Below are positions 12,239-22,860 of a DNA stretch of 64,000 nucleotides, piece after piece; the stretch's first letter is position 1; each line of letters starts with the position of its first letter. The stretch comes from Crotalaria pallida (Eukaryota; Streptophyta; Magnoliopsida; Fabales; Fabaceae): NCBI GenBank assembly GCA_037953625.1, contig CM075651.1:154954001-155018000 (forward strand), in the 5' to 3' direction. The notes beneath the pieces were generated by a model, which did no database searches, was not told the DNA's origin, and was given only the letters and a program-made list of their open reading frames with translations. A program made the translations under genes and the position numbers.

Positions 12239-12399
12239 TACTCCCTTCGCGGGGAATCAAACATAGTTAATTAGAACGCTCATTTAATAAAGGCAATTTA
12301 GGAAAAAATTAAATACTCTCTAAAACATATAAAATGACTTACATATAGAAACAAACATTTTTTCTAGAATATGATCTAATATAAGAACAGAGGGAGTAT
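12239..12399. mobile_element. Short Stowaway-like MITE nested in the long-TIR element
   Basis: It starts TACTCCCTTCGCGGGGAATC and ends ATAAGAACAGAGGGAGTA. The interior is AT-rich and non-coding. Confidence 0.6.
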
Positions 12400-12659
12400 T
12401 ATTATTATTTTAATTTTATTTTATTTTAAATAAATTAATTATAAAAAAAATACAGTATGGACCATGATAGTGTGACACATGTTTGAACATTAACCACATC
12501 AACACTGTCAATTTGAATTTATATAAAAGACTAAATTGGGCAAAAAAATAAAAAATAGAAGACTAACTTAATCCAAAAAATTAAAAAAAAAAACTTATCA
12601 TATCAGTCAAATTCAAAGATTAAAAATGCAATTAAACCTATTTTTTTATTTGAAATAGA

Positions 12660-13160
12660 CTCTTATCATCATGGACCAAAGACAATTTCACTTGCGATAC
12701 TTGCTTGGATCGAGCCTGGGAACAGGGACACGGGTATACACCAATTGGAATTGATAATTAGCCCCCGAACGCCAAACATTAGCCTCCAACCCCCAATTTC
12801 TTTTATAACAAATTATGCCCTTTCTTCTCTTTCATTCATCCTCAAACCCAAACTCCAACCTCTCTTCCTTCTTCCTCTGTTTACCTTCATCAAAACTGAA
12901 CAACATTATTTCTCCAAAAGACATGTAAGTGAAAAGCACAAACATTGCAAAACCAATGATTGGATAAAACATATCGTTCCCTGATGACGCCATTGAATTT
13001 TTCTGCATTTATGAATTGAAAACAACAAATTGACGCTATTGTTTTTCACTACTTTGTTCCTTCTATTTTATTCGTTGTTTTTTATGTGTTAATCGTCCCA
13101 TTTTCGTGTTCATCATGTTTGTTTTATTGCTTATATTGTGCTTCTCTGTTTTAGCAATTT
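12660..13160 (+). other. Possible gene leader remnant, unrecognised
   Basis: A CT-rich stretch (about 12815-12890) precedes ACATGTAAGTG, which looks like a leader followed by a GTAAGTG splice donor on the plus strand. No downstream exon with recognisable protein could be found, so this may be a broken gene start or chance. Confidence 0.2.
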
Positions 13161-13176
13161 CCGACGAACCAGTCTC

Positions 13177-13412
13177 GAAAAAATAAAATTCCGACACGGG
13201 GGTATCAAAATTTACCGAAACATAGTTTTCTTTTTTCGTAACTGGAAATATTCCGAACTATTCGTGTCGAAATAAAAATGAAATTCCGATATCAGAATTT
13301 ACTGAAACATAATTTTTTTTCGTAATTGAAGATATTCCGACATATCCGTGCCGGAATAATAATAAAAATTTCGACACTGACTTGTCGGAATACCTTCAAT
13401 TACGAAAAAAAA
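13177..13412. repeat. Region of repeated TTCCGA motifs with inverted arms
   Basis: Two related segments (AAATTCCGACACGG and AAATTCCGATATCAG) each run on to ATTTACYGAAACATA and TTTTCGTAA. The right part is followed by an inverted copy ending TTCAATTACGAAAA. This resembles a decayed fold-back element. Confidence 0.45.
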
Positions 13413-13473
13413 AAGAAGAAAGAAAAGAAAGTTGCATGTGGAATAGGTGCAACCACCTTTTTGGGAGGGGTGG

Positions 13474-13517
13474 AAGGTGAAAATGTGAAACGTGAAAGGT
13501 GAAAGGTGAAAGATGAA
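13474..13517. repeat. GTGAAAG minisatellite
   Basis: Six imperfect units of GGTGAAA/CGTGAAA type lie in a row. Confidence 0.8.
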
Positions 13518-13739
13518 GGGGGTGGGGGGGGTGGTTGGGGGTTTAGGGTTCGGAATAGAAATATGTTTGGAGAGAAAAAAGAGAAGAGGATATTTTTGTA
13601 TTTTCTCAATTAAAATGGGGGTTAAGACTAAAATTTGGGGACTAAATGTCATTGGGATTAATTCTTTGACCTCCCAATCAATTCTTAACCTTAGTGATAT
13701 ATTTTTTTTTTCAAAATACTATTCGTACTTCAAATAAAT

Positions 13740-14580
13740 AGTTTTGAAATTTTAACATATATTAACACCGTTAATATTTTTGCCTAGTATGTTAACTTCT
13801 CAACTTAAAATTTTTTATTAATATGTTAGGAGGTTAGTATATATATCAAATTTGAGAAGAAAAAATGTTAATACGTATGCTCCACCAAAAGTGTACAACA
13901 TAAATATTGATACATCAAAAAATTAGTATATCATGCCAAAAAAAGTTGATACTTGAATATTTATACGAGAAGGTGTTTTCGAAAAAGAAATACCTATGTA
14001 TATAAGGCCCAAATAGTCAATTATTCGAGTTACTCTTAAAAGTCCTTTTATAAGGCCCAACATTAAATTAGAATACTGTATATTGCAAATTAAAAGAATA
14101 CAGTATACATAAACTAGAAGGTAATTAATCCACGAACTCTGTTTTTAACTTCAAACAATTTTTGTATGGAATTCTGTTGGAATATTTTTTGATATTCCCG
14201 AATCTGAAAAATGCATTTTTTAAAAAAAAAATTTTAAAAATGAATTTTTTAATAAAAGAATAATCGAAAAAATATATTTTTCAACTCGGAATATCAAAAA
14301 ATATTCTAATAGAACCCATAGAAAAAAACAAGGTTTAGGACTATAAAGGGTTTTAGGAACTAATTTTCAAACGAGTTAATTCCGTATACTAATGAGAAAA
14401 GAAATGTATCTCAACCCCTTTACCCTGTTTTTACTTGTTTTATCCCTCTGATATTCGACAAGACCGGTCGTTGAGGGTAGTAAATTTGATAGGTTTCATC
14501 TGCAGAGCACGATCGCTAGTGTGTTTTACACATCTTTAGCAAAGGAACAGAGAACAAAAAATCAAGTATAAGAATGCATT
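13740..14580. other. Intergenic, no gene seen
   Basis: AT-rich sequence. There is a short inverted pair at 14170-14310 (AATATTTTTTGATATTC against GAATATCAAAAAATATTC) which may be a tiny fold-back element. Otherwise nothing was recognised. Confidence 0.4.
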
Positions 14581-14582
14581 AT

Positions 14583-14822
14583 GCTACCTCCCTGTGTATC
14601 GAGTATAAAACATTTTTATTTCCTATCTATTTATTTACAGGATCTTATATTAATTTTTAATGACAATTGATTATTTCTTTTCAAAAATATCTTTATTTAT
14701 TTCACATTTCTTGTAATTTCAATAAGATAGTTTTAAAATTACATATATCATTAATTAAATTAATGAATTTTCTCCTTGAACGTGAAATCCACTAAGCTTT
14801 TATATACAAGGGGAGAGGGGGT
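14583..14822. mobile_element. Worn Stowaway-like MITE
   Basis: The ends CTACCTCCCTGTGTATCGAG and TATACAAGGGGAGAGGGGGTA are degenerate inverted repeats of the CTCCCTC type, around 240 bp of AT-rich DNA. Confidence 0.45.
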
Positions 14823-14909
14823 ATATAATTGCGCTGTGTACTTGTTTAATTGTTTTATCCTTCGGATATTCCGTGAAAATTAATCTGTGTATTTGTTTAA
14901 TTGTTAAAT

Positions 14910-15526
14910 TAGTAAATTGTCACTTTGATCCCTGAATTTATACAATACTTTCACTTTAGTTCCTGAAATTAACAAAAATGTTTTTAGGTATTTGACTTTG
15001 TAAAAAGTCATTCACATTAGTCCTTGCTCCTAACCGCAGTTAACAGACGTTAACATATTGATAACGTGACTGACTGAGGGCCTTAAATGACGTCGTTTTT
15101 GCGTACTCATGACAATTATAACGGAGTAAACTGTCTCGTTAATCCTATCAGCTGCATGAGTATCATGTTCAGCGCACCAGTTCCATGTTTTGAAGCTGAA
15201 CACTTCAAAATATACACACTTCAAAACATGACATTGATGCAGCTGAACATGAAACTGGTGCAACTGAACATGACACTGGTGCAGCTGATGAGACTAACGT
15301 GACAGTTTACTCCGTTATAAGTGCATGGGGACGAAAAACGACGTCGTTTAAGGCTCCCAGTCAACTACATTATCACTCTGTTAACGTCTGTTGAAGAGGG
15401 TTAGGGGCAGAGACTAATGTGAATGACTTTTTACAAAGTCAGGGACCTAAAAACATTTTTTACTAATTTCAAGGACTAAAGTGAAAGTGTTATGTAAATT
15501 CAGGGACCAAAGTGACAGTTTACTCG
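14910..15526. mobile_element. Long-TIR element with 9-bp target duplication (Mutator-like MITE)
   Basis: Arms of about 200 bp are inverted repeats (AAATTGTCACTTTGATCCCT at left against the complement of AGGGACCAAAGTGACAGTTT at right). A perfect direct repeat TTGTTAAAT flanks it at 14901-14909 and 15527-15535. A 9-bp duplication with long TIRs is typical of Mutator-like elements. The loop (15165-15300) holds units of about 21 bp around CTGAACATGACACTGGTGCA. No transposase is present. Confidence 0.75.
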
Positions 15527-15539
15527 TTGTTAAATGTTG

Positions 15540-16300
15540 CCCCTGTAGGATTATCAAGGTCCATTTTCGTATGAACCAAGCGAATAGCCGCAAAAATCTC
15601 TAGCAGAACGAAAAAACAATCTGGTCACTGGTTCATGAATTCTGTCAAAAATTCAGAAACACTAGGAAGCAACAAAGAACCAAAAGCATGTAATAAGAGT
15701 ATTAAAATTTCAAATTAATGTCAGAGATAAAAGAATTTGGATCATATTAACCCCTGTTATTGATGATTTATAAAGTTAAAAATTACTGTAATTTAATCAA
15801 TACTCACATTTTAAAAACTAATTTGACCGATAATCAATGATTTTGTTGTTTGTGACCAATTGTTTTGATTATGTCAAAATTCATTGACAGTCATTTAATT
15901 AGATTATTTTGAAAGTACAAAAATTTAGAAACTAAATTGATCAATGTCTATAAATTGATTGATGCCTACAAAGTTGAAATTGGAAATCAATATGACATAT
16001 TATTTAAAACCATTTATATCAGTTAACACAGCCAAGAGCTAACATTGCAATCTAAATTAAAGCTCTCTTTGGAACAGCGTTTGACGTGCGTTTGTAGAAA
16101 GCCCCAAAGAAGCTTTTGCCCAAACGCGGTTTCTACCGCAGATACAAACACACACCAAATCCCTTTCTCTAATAACTGAATGAATGAAAGCATCACACCG
16201 TCCATTTGAACAACCAAAGAACAAGAACAGCGTATACGATCATACAGAACCAGACAAAACACTATAAAAAAAACATGGAATGCTTTCAACATATAAACTT
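15540..16300. other. Intergenic, no gene seen
   Basis: AT-rich sequence downstream of the DREB2 gene. A hairpin-like patch at about 16075-16165 (AACGCGGTTTCTACCGCAG, GTTTGTAGAAAG) resembles a short MITE, but its ends are unclear. Confidence 0.4.
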
Positions 16301-16707
16301 GTATTTGTTCACTTTATGTACACAAAAAGTCAGCATTTGTTTATATATTAGTTTTTCCTAATTTATGGAGTAGTAAGAAAACTCTTTAAAGATAAGTGTC
16401 CACGCTCCTCAAACGAATATAAAGAGCCTACTCCTCAGCTCCACCCAGGAAAGTTAAAGGCTACATTGAACCCAAAAAACAAAGCAAAGGCAAAAAAAAA
16501 AAAAAAAAATTTGTCAGCTATATTCTCCATTTGAAAAACCCTATAGAGAATCAGACTGTAAGGCAAAAGATCATAAAGAAACATTTCTGTATAGTTTTAT
16601 AAGCCTATAACTAAAGGGACCAACAAACTCAGCAGACAAAGTGAGCCAAGGCAGACCCTGATTGACATCCAAATATCCTTATCAAAGACTTGTAGACGCA
16701 GCCATCT

Positions 16708-17892
16708 CTAATCATCCTTCCTTGTTCGCATTCCCTTCCCTTCCGAATCATGGTTCACATAACCATAATTAAGAACATTCTGCTCGTCCCCTCCACCACC
16801 ATTATAGCACTGTGGCTCATCTGATTTTAAGAAATCTAATCCAAAATCAAAACCTGATGGAGTCTGTTCCATTGGGGGCAAACTTCCCAGCAGATTGGCA
16901 TCTGGATTTTGAAATTCATATATAAAGCTTGAAGGCTCAGCCTGAAGATTGTTATTGCCACCAGGAAAATCCATTTGACCAAAATCCAAACCTTGCATAA
17001 ACTCAGAATTGTCGATTGGTTCATTGTCTATATGCCCCAAGAGTTCATCCACCTGAAATAGCTCATCTGTGGAAAAGTTCTTCAAGTAATCACTGTCAAA
17101 ATCAATACCATCGATCCACCAAAAATCCATCGGATTCTGATCTTTATTCACATCCTCCACAACCTGTCCAACATCATGTACTTCTTCTGGTCTGACGTCT
17201 TCAATTTCCCCACCCCCAGGGTCGATGTCCGCAGGCTCATCCTTTGGTTCTCGCTTCACTTTGCTAGTTGGGGAGGCAGATTCATAAACTCTCTGACAAC
17301 CATTAAACGTAATGTTCATATTGTCAAGCTGATGTTTCTCCTTCACATCTTCAGCTGCACAAACCTCCGAATGACTGGATACAGAAGTCGTGTCCGAGGT
17401 CGCAGGAGTTGCAGCCGAAGAACTAGAACAAATTGCAGCCAGGGATTCTCTGGCAGAGCTATAATCAGAGATGTTGGGGAAATTAAGGCGCGCGCAAGGA
17501 CCGTACATAGCCCTAGCAGCTTCATCATAAGCAAGAGCAGCTTCTTGGGCATTAGTAAAGGTACCCAACCAAAGCCTACTCCCTCTATTCGGCTCTCGAA
17601 TCTCGCCAACCCACTTCCCCCAAGTCCTCTGCCTAACACCCCTGTAGTTACACTGTGAATTCTGGGGTCCTCCTTTACCTTTCATGCACCCTTTCTTCGA
17701 ACCCTTTGCCGGAGCTTTACGCCTCGGCTTACCTTCTTCTTTGGCAGACTCAAGATGCTCATTGTATTCCTTCCACTTAGCAATAGTCTCGGCCACAGAT
17801 CTAGGCCCATCTCCTCTACTCCTACTTTTCCTCTTTTTTGAAGAATCCAAAGACACATTATTTATGTTAGAACCTTGATCATAAGCACCCAT
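16708..17892 (-). CDS. DREB2: DREB2-type AP2/ERF transcription factor
   Basis: A single uninterrupted coding exon gives 394 residues, near the usual size of the family. DREB2 factors bind the dehydration-responsive element (core CCGAC) in the nucleus and switch on drought-, heat- and salt-response genes. The N-terminal DREB2 block KKRKSRSRGDGPRSVAETIA (19-38) contains a basic nuclear signal. KAPAKGSKKGCMKGKGGPQN follows (59-78), then the AP2 domain at 83-140 (YRGVRQRTWGKWVGEIREP). The Ser/Thr-rich DTTSVSSHSEVC (about 167-178) matches the negative regulatory, stability-controlling segment known in DREB2A. The acidic, Trp/Phe-rich C-terminal half (around MDFWWIDGIDFDSDYLKNF) fits an activation domain. 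The start MGAYDQ matches the family start. The exact paralogue is not settled. Confidence 0.95.
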   Translation of the reverse strand: MGAYDQGSNINNVSLDSSKKRKSRSRGDGPRSVAETIAKWKEYNEHLESAKEEGKPRRKAPAKGSKKGCMKGKGGPQNSQCNYRGVRQRTWGKWVGEIREPNRGSRLWLGTFTNAQEAALAYDEAARAMYGPCARLNFPNISDYSSARESLAAICSSSSAATPATSDTTSVSSHSEVCAAEDVKEKHQLDNMNITFNGCQRVYESASPTSKVKREPKDEPADIDPGGGEIEDVRPEEVHDVGQVVEDVNKDQNPMDFWWIDGIDFDSDYLKNFSTDELFQVDELLGHIDNEPIDNSEFMQGLDFGQMDFPGGNNNLQAEPSSFIYEFQNPDANLLGSLPPMEQTPSGFDFGLDFLKSDEPQCYNGGGGDEQNVLNYGYVNHDSEGKGMRTRKDD

Positions 17893-17963
17893 GTTCGCGC
17901 AGTTTCAGTAACCAGTACCACCTTCAAACCTCGTCTTGCAATCAGCAATAGATTCTCAATCTA

Positions 17964-18371
17964 CTGTTATAAAACAAACAGAACCAAGTTAATAAAATAA
18001 CTCTACAAACCCCAAAATTTCTAACAGCAAAGAAAACATAAAAAGGAAAAGAGGGTTACGGAAAACAGAGACCAGTAAGAAGAAAAGTATGAATGGGACT
18101 TTACAACAAAGTCTTAATAATAAAGATAAATTCAACCCGAATTCGATTTTACTTTGTCCCCAAGTAATAGATTGAGATAAACGAAAAAGGCAAATACTTG
18201 CTGGCCAAGATAAATTAATTAATAAATAAAAAAAACAGAAGCATAAAATCCCAAAAAAAAAAAAAAAAGTTGTACTAATCACACGGGAAATAAAAATCAG
18301 ATATAAACCTAAAACTAAACATAAGAACCCAGAAAGAAAGAGAGGGATGAATCCAATGCAACTAAACTAAC
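17964..18371 (-). other. Intron in the DREB2 5' UTR
   Basis: A GTTAGT donor at 18371 downward and an AACAG acceptor at 17964-17965 bound a 408-bp intron just upstream of the start codon. The first leader exon runs from about 18590 to 18372. Intron placement is from splice signals only; a 3-bp shifted acceptor (GTAG) is also possible. Confidence 0.6.
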
Positions 18372-18618
18372 CTCTGTAATCTTGCCTTGGTGAGATTGAA
18401 TTTAGAGAGAAAGCTAGGGTTTCGTTTGTTGAGCGTGAAAGAAGAATTGAGATTTGAAACGCGTAGTCGTTTGTTTTGGGAAAGTGTGTTCTTTCTTTCT
18501 TTCTTTCGTTTCTTGTGTGAGTGTGAGTAGGGTGGTTTTAGGAGTTTAAGACGTTTGCTTGTTTGCTTAGCTCTGATAGCGGATTCAAGAAATATCAGAT
18601 CCTGCAAGCTGTATCCTC

Positions 18619-18626
18619 TATTTATA
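18619..18626 (-). promoter_or_regulatory. TATA box of the DREB2 gene
   Basis: TATAAATA on the minus strand lies about 250 bp upstream of the leader donor and would place transcription start near 18590. Confidence 0.7.
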
Positions 18627-18697
18627 ACCTTCTCTAGATATTTCTGATCTTTTTTTAAAAAAAAAAATAAATTTCCTATTGCAATCTTATTAACGGT

Positions 18698-18726
18698 GAC
18701 GTGGTACTCAATTAGTGGCACGTGTC
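18698..18726 (-). promoter_or_regulatory. ABRE/G-box pair upstream of DREB2
   Basis: A G-box CACGTG in the context GGCACGTGTC (18717-18726) and an ACGTGG core (18699-18704) lie about 80-100 bp above the TATA box. Such paired ABRE elements bind ABA-activated bZIP factors, in line with stress control of DREB2 genes. Function is inferred. Confidence 0.6.
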
Positions 18727-18850
18727 GCTCGAACCTTCCCGAGCCACTAAAACGCCTACGTCGCTTTCCTCCCTCCGAAGTATTGCCCTCTTATTTTTAT
18801 TTTTTCTTTTCTTTTTTTTTTTCTTACATGCCGTAGCTTTGTTTTTGTTT

Positions 18851-19111
18851 GGCTTAATTATGTTATAAGTCTTTGAAGTTTGGGTTACTTTTACCAAATA
18901 TCTTTATTCTTTTTTTTTTCAATGTTTGACTCTCTGAAGTTACTTCCGGGTTTGTCATATACCCCTATTACCAATTTTGGGAAATTTTGCTGACATGTAA
19001 CATCAGAATCTTAATAAGAATCAGGAGATTGGTCATGTGGTGCTGCATGATGTCACATGGGCGAAAACGACCTCTCTCTTCAATCCTTTCTTTTCTTTTT
19101 GTATTTAGCTA
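18851..19111. mobile_element. Left half of a long-TIR MITE, cut by the retrotransposon
   Basis: From GGCTTAATTATGTTATAAGT onward this matches the left part of the complete element at 26284-26774 (same GTCATATACCCCTA and GATGTCACAYGGG segments). It stops abruptly at the truncated LTR; the right half is not found on the far side of the retrotransposon. Confidence 0.7.
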
Positions 19112-19380
19112 AATATTTCCAAATAGTTTACTACTTGCTATCAAAATTTAGGACTATAAAATTTTTCCTTTTTAATATCATTACTTGCTCAATCAAAAAT
19201 CTCTTTTCAACATAAACCGTTACCTGAATTCGGCATAGTAATATCTTAGGTTTTAGAAACACTCTCGAAAATGCACTTTCTTGATTATAGAATATAAACT
19301 TATTGCCGAATCCATTTGTAATTAAAATCAGAGTTCGCGGAATAAAAATAGTACTTATGGGGCACTGCTGAGGAAAATAA

Positions 19381-19424
<44 letters not shown>

Positions 19425-19780
19425 AAAAGTCATACGACATAACCCCATCAGTACAGCAGTAGCAAGTAACATCAGTCGAGATAGCAAGAGTTTATAAATT
19501 AGATACAACCCAGCTGAATAAAATAAAAACCTCGCTCTAAGACCTCTCAAAATATATACAATATATCACATGATCTCAAAATAGAAGTCTCAGAGCAGGT
19601 CTTCAGTGTCCTCAACAGCTCCTCAGATCCTCCACAGCTCTATCCCTAGGATCTAGGATCCAAAACCCCTATGCTATGCAGGTTCCTATGAACCAGCGGG
19701 TCCACCTCTAGCAGAAACAGACGGCTCGACATGCACCTCCTCCTCGCTCTCATCCTCCTCAGGGTCCTCCTCGACCTCGC
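19112..19780 (-). repeat. Truncated 3' LTR
   Basis: It is nearly identical to 22313-22955 apart from a longer (TA)n tract. It lacks the outer 32 bp of the LTR at its left end. At its right end, just after CTCCTCGACCTCGC, it changes straight into reverse transcriptase sequence. Confidence 0.9.
19384..19421. repeat. (TA)n microsatellite in the truncated LTR
   Basis: An AT run of about 38 bp. The partner site in the other LTR (22585-22596) has only about 12 bp, so the tract has expanded or shrunk since insertion. Confidence 0.95.
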
Positions 19781-22118
19781 GAAAACTAGCTTCGCACCGA
19801 TCGTCCCACACAAACGATTGATCCTTCCGAGTCAACTTAGTCAAAGGCAATGCAATCTTAGAAAATCCTTCTATGAATCGACGATAGTATCCAGCCAGCC
19901 CTAAGAAACTCCTCACTTCCATCACCATCTTAGGTTGTTCCCAACTTAGTACTGAACTTACTTTCGCTGGATTCACCGCAATTCCCTCCTTAGAGATCAC
20001 ATGCCCCAGAAACTTCACTTCATTCAACCAAAACTCACACTTCGTAAGTTTGGCATATAATTGTTTCTCCTTCAGGACCTTCAACACAATCCTGAGATGT
20101 TCTTCGTGCTCTTCCGGATTTTTAGAATAGACCAAAATATCGTCAATGAATACCACCACAAACAAATCCAAATATGGTCTAAAGATCAGGTTCATATAGT
20201 CCATGAAAATAGCAGGTGCATTTGTCAATCCGAACGGCATCACAACATACTCATAATGACCGTATCGCGATCGAAATGCAGTCTTGGGTATATATCCCGA
20301 TCTCAGATCAATCTTGGAGAATACTGCAGCTCCTCTCACTTGGTCCATAAGGTCATCAATCCTTGGAAAAGGATACTTATTCTTAATAGTGACCTTATTC
20401 AACTGCCTGTAATCCACGCACATCCTCATACTTCCATCTTTCTTCTTTACAAACAATAACGGAGCTCCCCAAGGCGAAACGCTTGGCCTGATCATCTGTT
20501 TCTGCAACAACTCCTCGATTTGCTTTTTCATTTCTGCCATTTCTGGTGGTGCCATCCTATAAGGAGCAATAGAGATAGGACCAGCTCCAGGGACTAAATC
20601 GATCCTAAACTCTATCTCTCGCTTTGGAGGTAATCCTGGTATCTCCTCAGGAAATACTTCCGGAAATTCCCTCACCACTGGAATTTCTTCGATCGGCATC
20701 GACTCTTCTTCTCCAGAAGCCGAGAATAAACACATATAACCTTCCGGTTCAAGGGTCCTATATTGAATTGTCTTTTCCTCACAATTGATGATCACTTGGT
20801 TCTTCATCAACCAATCTATTCCCAAGATCACATCCAATTGTAACTTAGGAAGACAAACCAAATCTACCGGGGATGAACGACCCAGAACTTCTACATTACA
20901 CCCTAAACAGACTTTAGCGGTGTAGATCGGTATTCCCGTAGGGGTATCTATACTAAGATAGCAGGGTGAATCGGAAACAATAAGATTCAGCCTACTCACA
21001 CATTCAGGGGAAACAAAAGAATGTGTAGCTCCAGAATCAAACATGATTTTGCAAGGTTGATTATTGAGCAGAAAATTACCTTGCACGAGATTCGGGGTTT
21101 GAGTTGCTTCGCTACCACTCAGGGTAAACACTCGTCCTTGTACCACAGGCTTTCCAGCAGATCCCTTTGCATCATCCTTTGCAGACTCCGTGCATTCTCG
21201 GGCAAAGTGACCTTGCTTCCCACACTTGAAACATCCTTCTGTGGACCAGCAAAACTGACCATGATGGTAACGCTTGCACTTCTCGCAATAAGGAGCATTA
21301 TCGCGAGGCTTGTTCCAGTTATCCATCACCGTCTTGCCTTTCCCCTTGTTCCTAGAATATGGACCGTTGTTCCGATGGTCAAACTTCTTCTTTCTCTGGG
21401 GTCCATAATTCTGTCCAACCCCCTTCACTTGACTCCCTAACAATTCCGCCTTCTTATCATCTTCATACATTCTGCACATGTCCACCAGTGCAGGGAAACT
21501 CTGAATCCTTTGGTAACTGAAGATAGACTTCAGCTCCGGCCTTAGCCCACCTTCAAACTTCACACACTTACTTCTTTCATCAGGGTTATTTAAGTAATAG
21601 GGAGAGTACTTCATCAACTCCTCGAATTTGGCAGCATACTCCCCTACACTCATATCCCCATGCTTCAATTGCATGAATTCCACTTCCTTTTTCCTCCGCA
21701 AATCTTATGGAAAATATTTATTGAGAAACTTCTCCATAAATACTCCCCAGTTGATTGCCCTTCTTTCGAAATTCAGCAACTGGACCGTGTGATCCCACCA
21801 GTTTTCAGCTTCCCCATGAAGCATGTAGACTGCATAGGTCACCTTCTGTTCGTCAGAACACTCCAGAGTTCAGAAGATCTTATTGATCTCGTACAACCAC
21901 TTGTTTGCCTCATCAGGTCTATATCCTCCCTCAAATCGTGGTGGATTGCACTTCCTGAACTCCGACAGAGTCTTAGCATCATGATTCACCATGCTACTAG
22001 CAGATGGGTTACCAGCTCTCCCTTGAGATGCTTGATGCCTCTGCTGCTGCATGCCCTCCAGCACGGTTGTGATTCGTTCTAACATCTCATTAGTAACGTT
22101 TCTATTCCGGGTTGCCAT
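19686..22118 (-). pseudogene. Ty3/gypsy gag-protease-reverse transcriptase, broken and truncated
   Basis: The gag start (22118) reads MATRNRNVTNEMLERITTVL and is stopped by a TGA near 21870 and a TAA near 21703. The frame then stays open for 671 residues (21701-19686): the rest of gag, a CCHC zinc knuckle (CFKCGKQGHFAREC, 157-170), a protease motif DSGATHSFV (222-230) and RT with VDYRQLN (429-435) and FIDDILVYS (518-526). About nine residues usual between RSGY and IPKTAF (after 470) are missing. At residue 642 the RT/RNase H connection ends and 30 residues of LTR-encoded acidic sequence (EEDPEEDESEEEV) follow. RNase H and integrase are absent. It is a dead copy. Confidence 0.9.
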
Positions 22119-22260
22119 AGAAAGACCTGCACTATGGGCTTTGGGTTACTAAAAAGGTCTTTGGAACATAAATGCTACTACTAACTTACTCAAACATATT
22201 CAATCAACATTGAATACCACACTTAGCTGCATCTTCGGGGCCATGAGGAACAGGACCAAT

Positions 22261-22272
22261 GCTCTGATACCA
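22261..22272 (-). other. Retrotransposon primer-binding site
   Basis: TGGTATCAGAGC on the minus strand is complementary to the 3' end of initiator tRNA-Met and lies 8 bp inside the 5' LTR end. Confidence 0.85.
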
Positions 22273-22860
22273 CCAAAGGTTGTGACGCTCTCTTTTTAAC
22301 TTGAAAATAATTAATATTTCCAAATAGTTTACTACTTGCTATCAAAATTTAGGACTATAAAATTTTTCCTTTTTAATATCATTACTTGCTCAATCAAAAA
22401 CCTCTTTTCAACATAAATCGTTACCTGAATTCGGCATAGTAATATCTTAGGTTTTAGAAACATTCTCGAAAATGCACTTTCTTGATTATAGAATATAAAC
22501 TTATTGCCGAATCCATTTGTAATTAAAATCAGAGTTCGCGGAATAAAAATAGTACTTATGGGGCACTGCTGAGGAAAATAAAACATATATATATATGATA
22601 AAAGTCATACGACATAACCCCATCAGTACAGCAGTAGCAAGTAACATCAGTCGAGATAGCAAGAGTTTATAAATTAGATACAACCCAGCTGAATAAAATA
22701 AAAACCTCACTCTAAGACCTCTCAAAATATATACAATATATCACATGATCTCAAAATAAAAGTCTCAGAGCAGGTCTTCAGTGTCCTCAGCAGCTCCTCA
22801 GATCCTCCACAGCTCTATCCCTAGGATCTAGGATCCAAAACCCCTATGCTATGCAGGTTC

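Larger units (their letters stand above)
11341..12640. mobile_element. Long-TIR non-autonomous DNA transposon (about 1.3 kb)
   Basis: About 180 bp at 11350-11530 (TTTTTAATCTCCAATTTGAT, later AGACACATCACATTTTC) is repeated inverted and diverged at 12460-12640. The interior carries a pyrimidine-rich block at 11610-11710 and two Stowaway-like MITEs that landed inside it. A possible 9-bp TATTTTTTT target duplication flanks it, but that is low-complexity. No transposase is present. A Mutator-like origin is possible but unproven. Confidence 0.5.

Noticed and set aside
12745..12984. 79-residue frame with a leader-like start
   Set aside because: The protein is low-complexity; the sequence looks more like a leader with a splice donor, and no further exon was found.
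16023..16292. 89-residue hydrophobic frame on the minus strand
   Set aside because: It overlaps a hairpin-like patch downstream of DREB2 and shows no recognisable motif; likely chance.
17176..17658. 160-residue open frame on the plus strand
   Set aside because: It is the antisense shadow of the DREB2 coding exon and has no family features.
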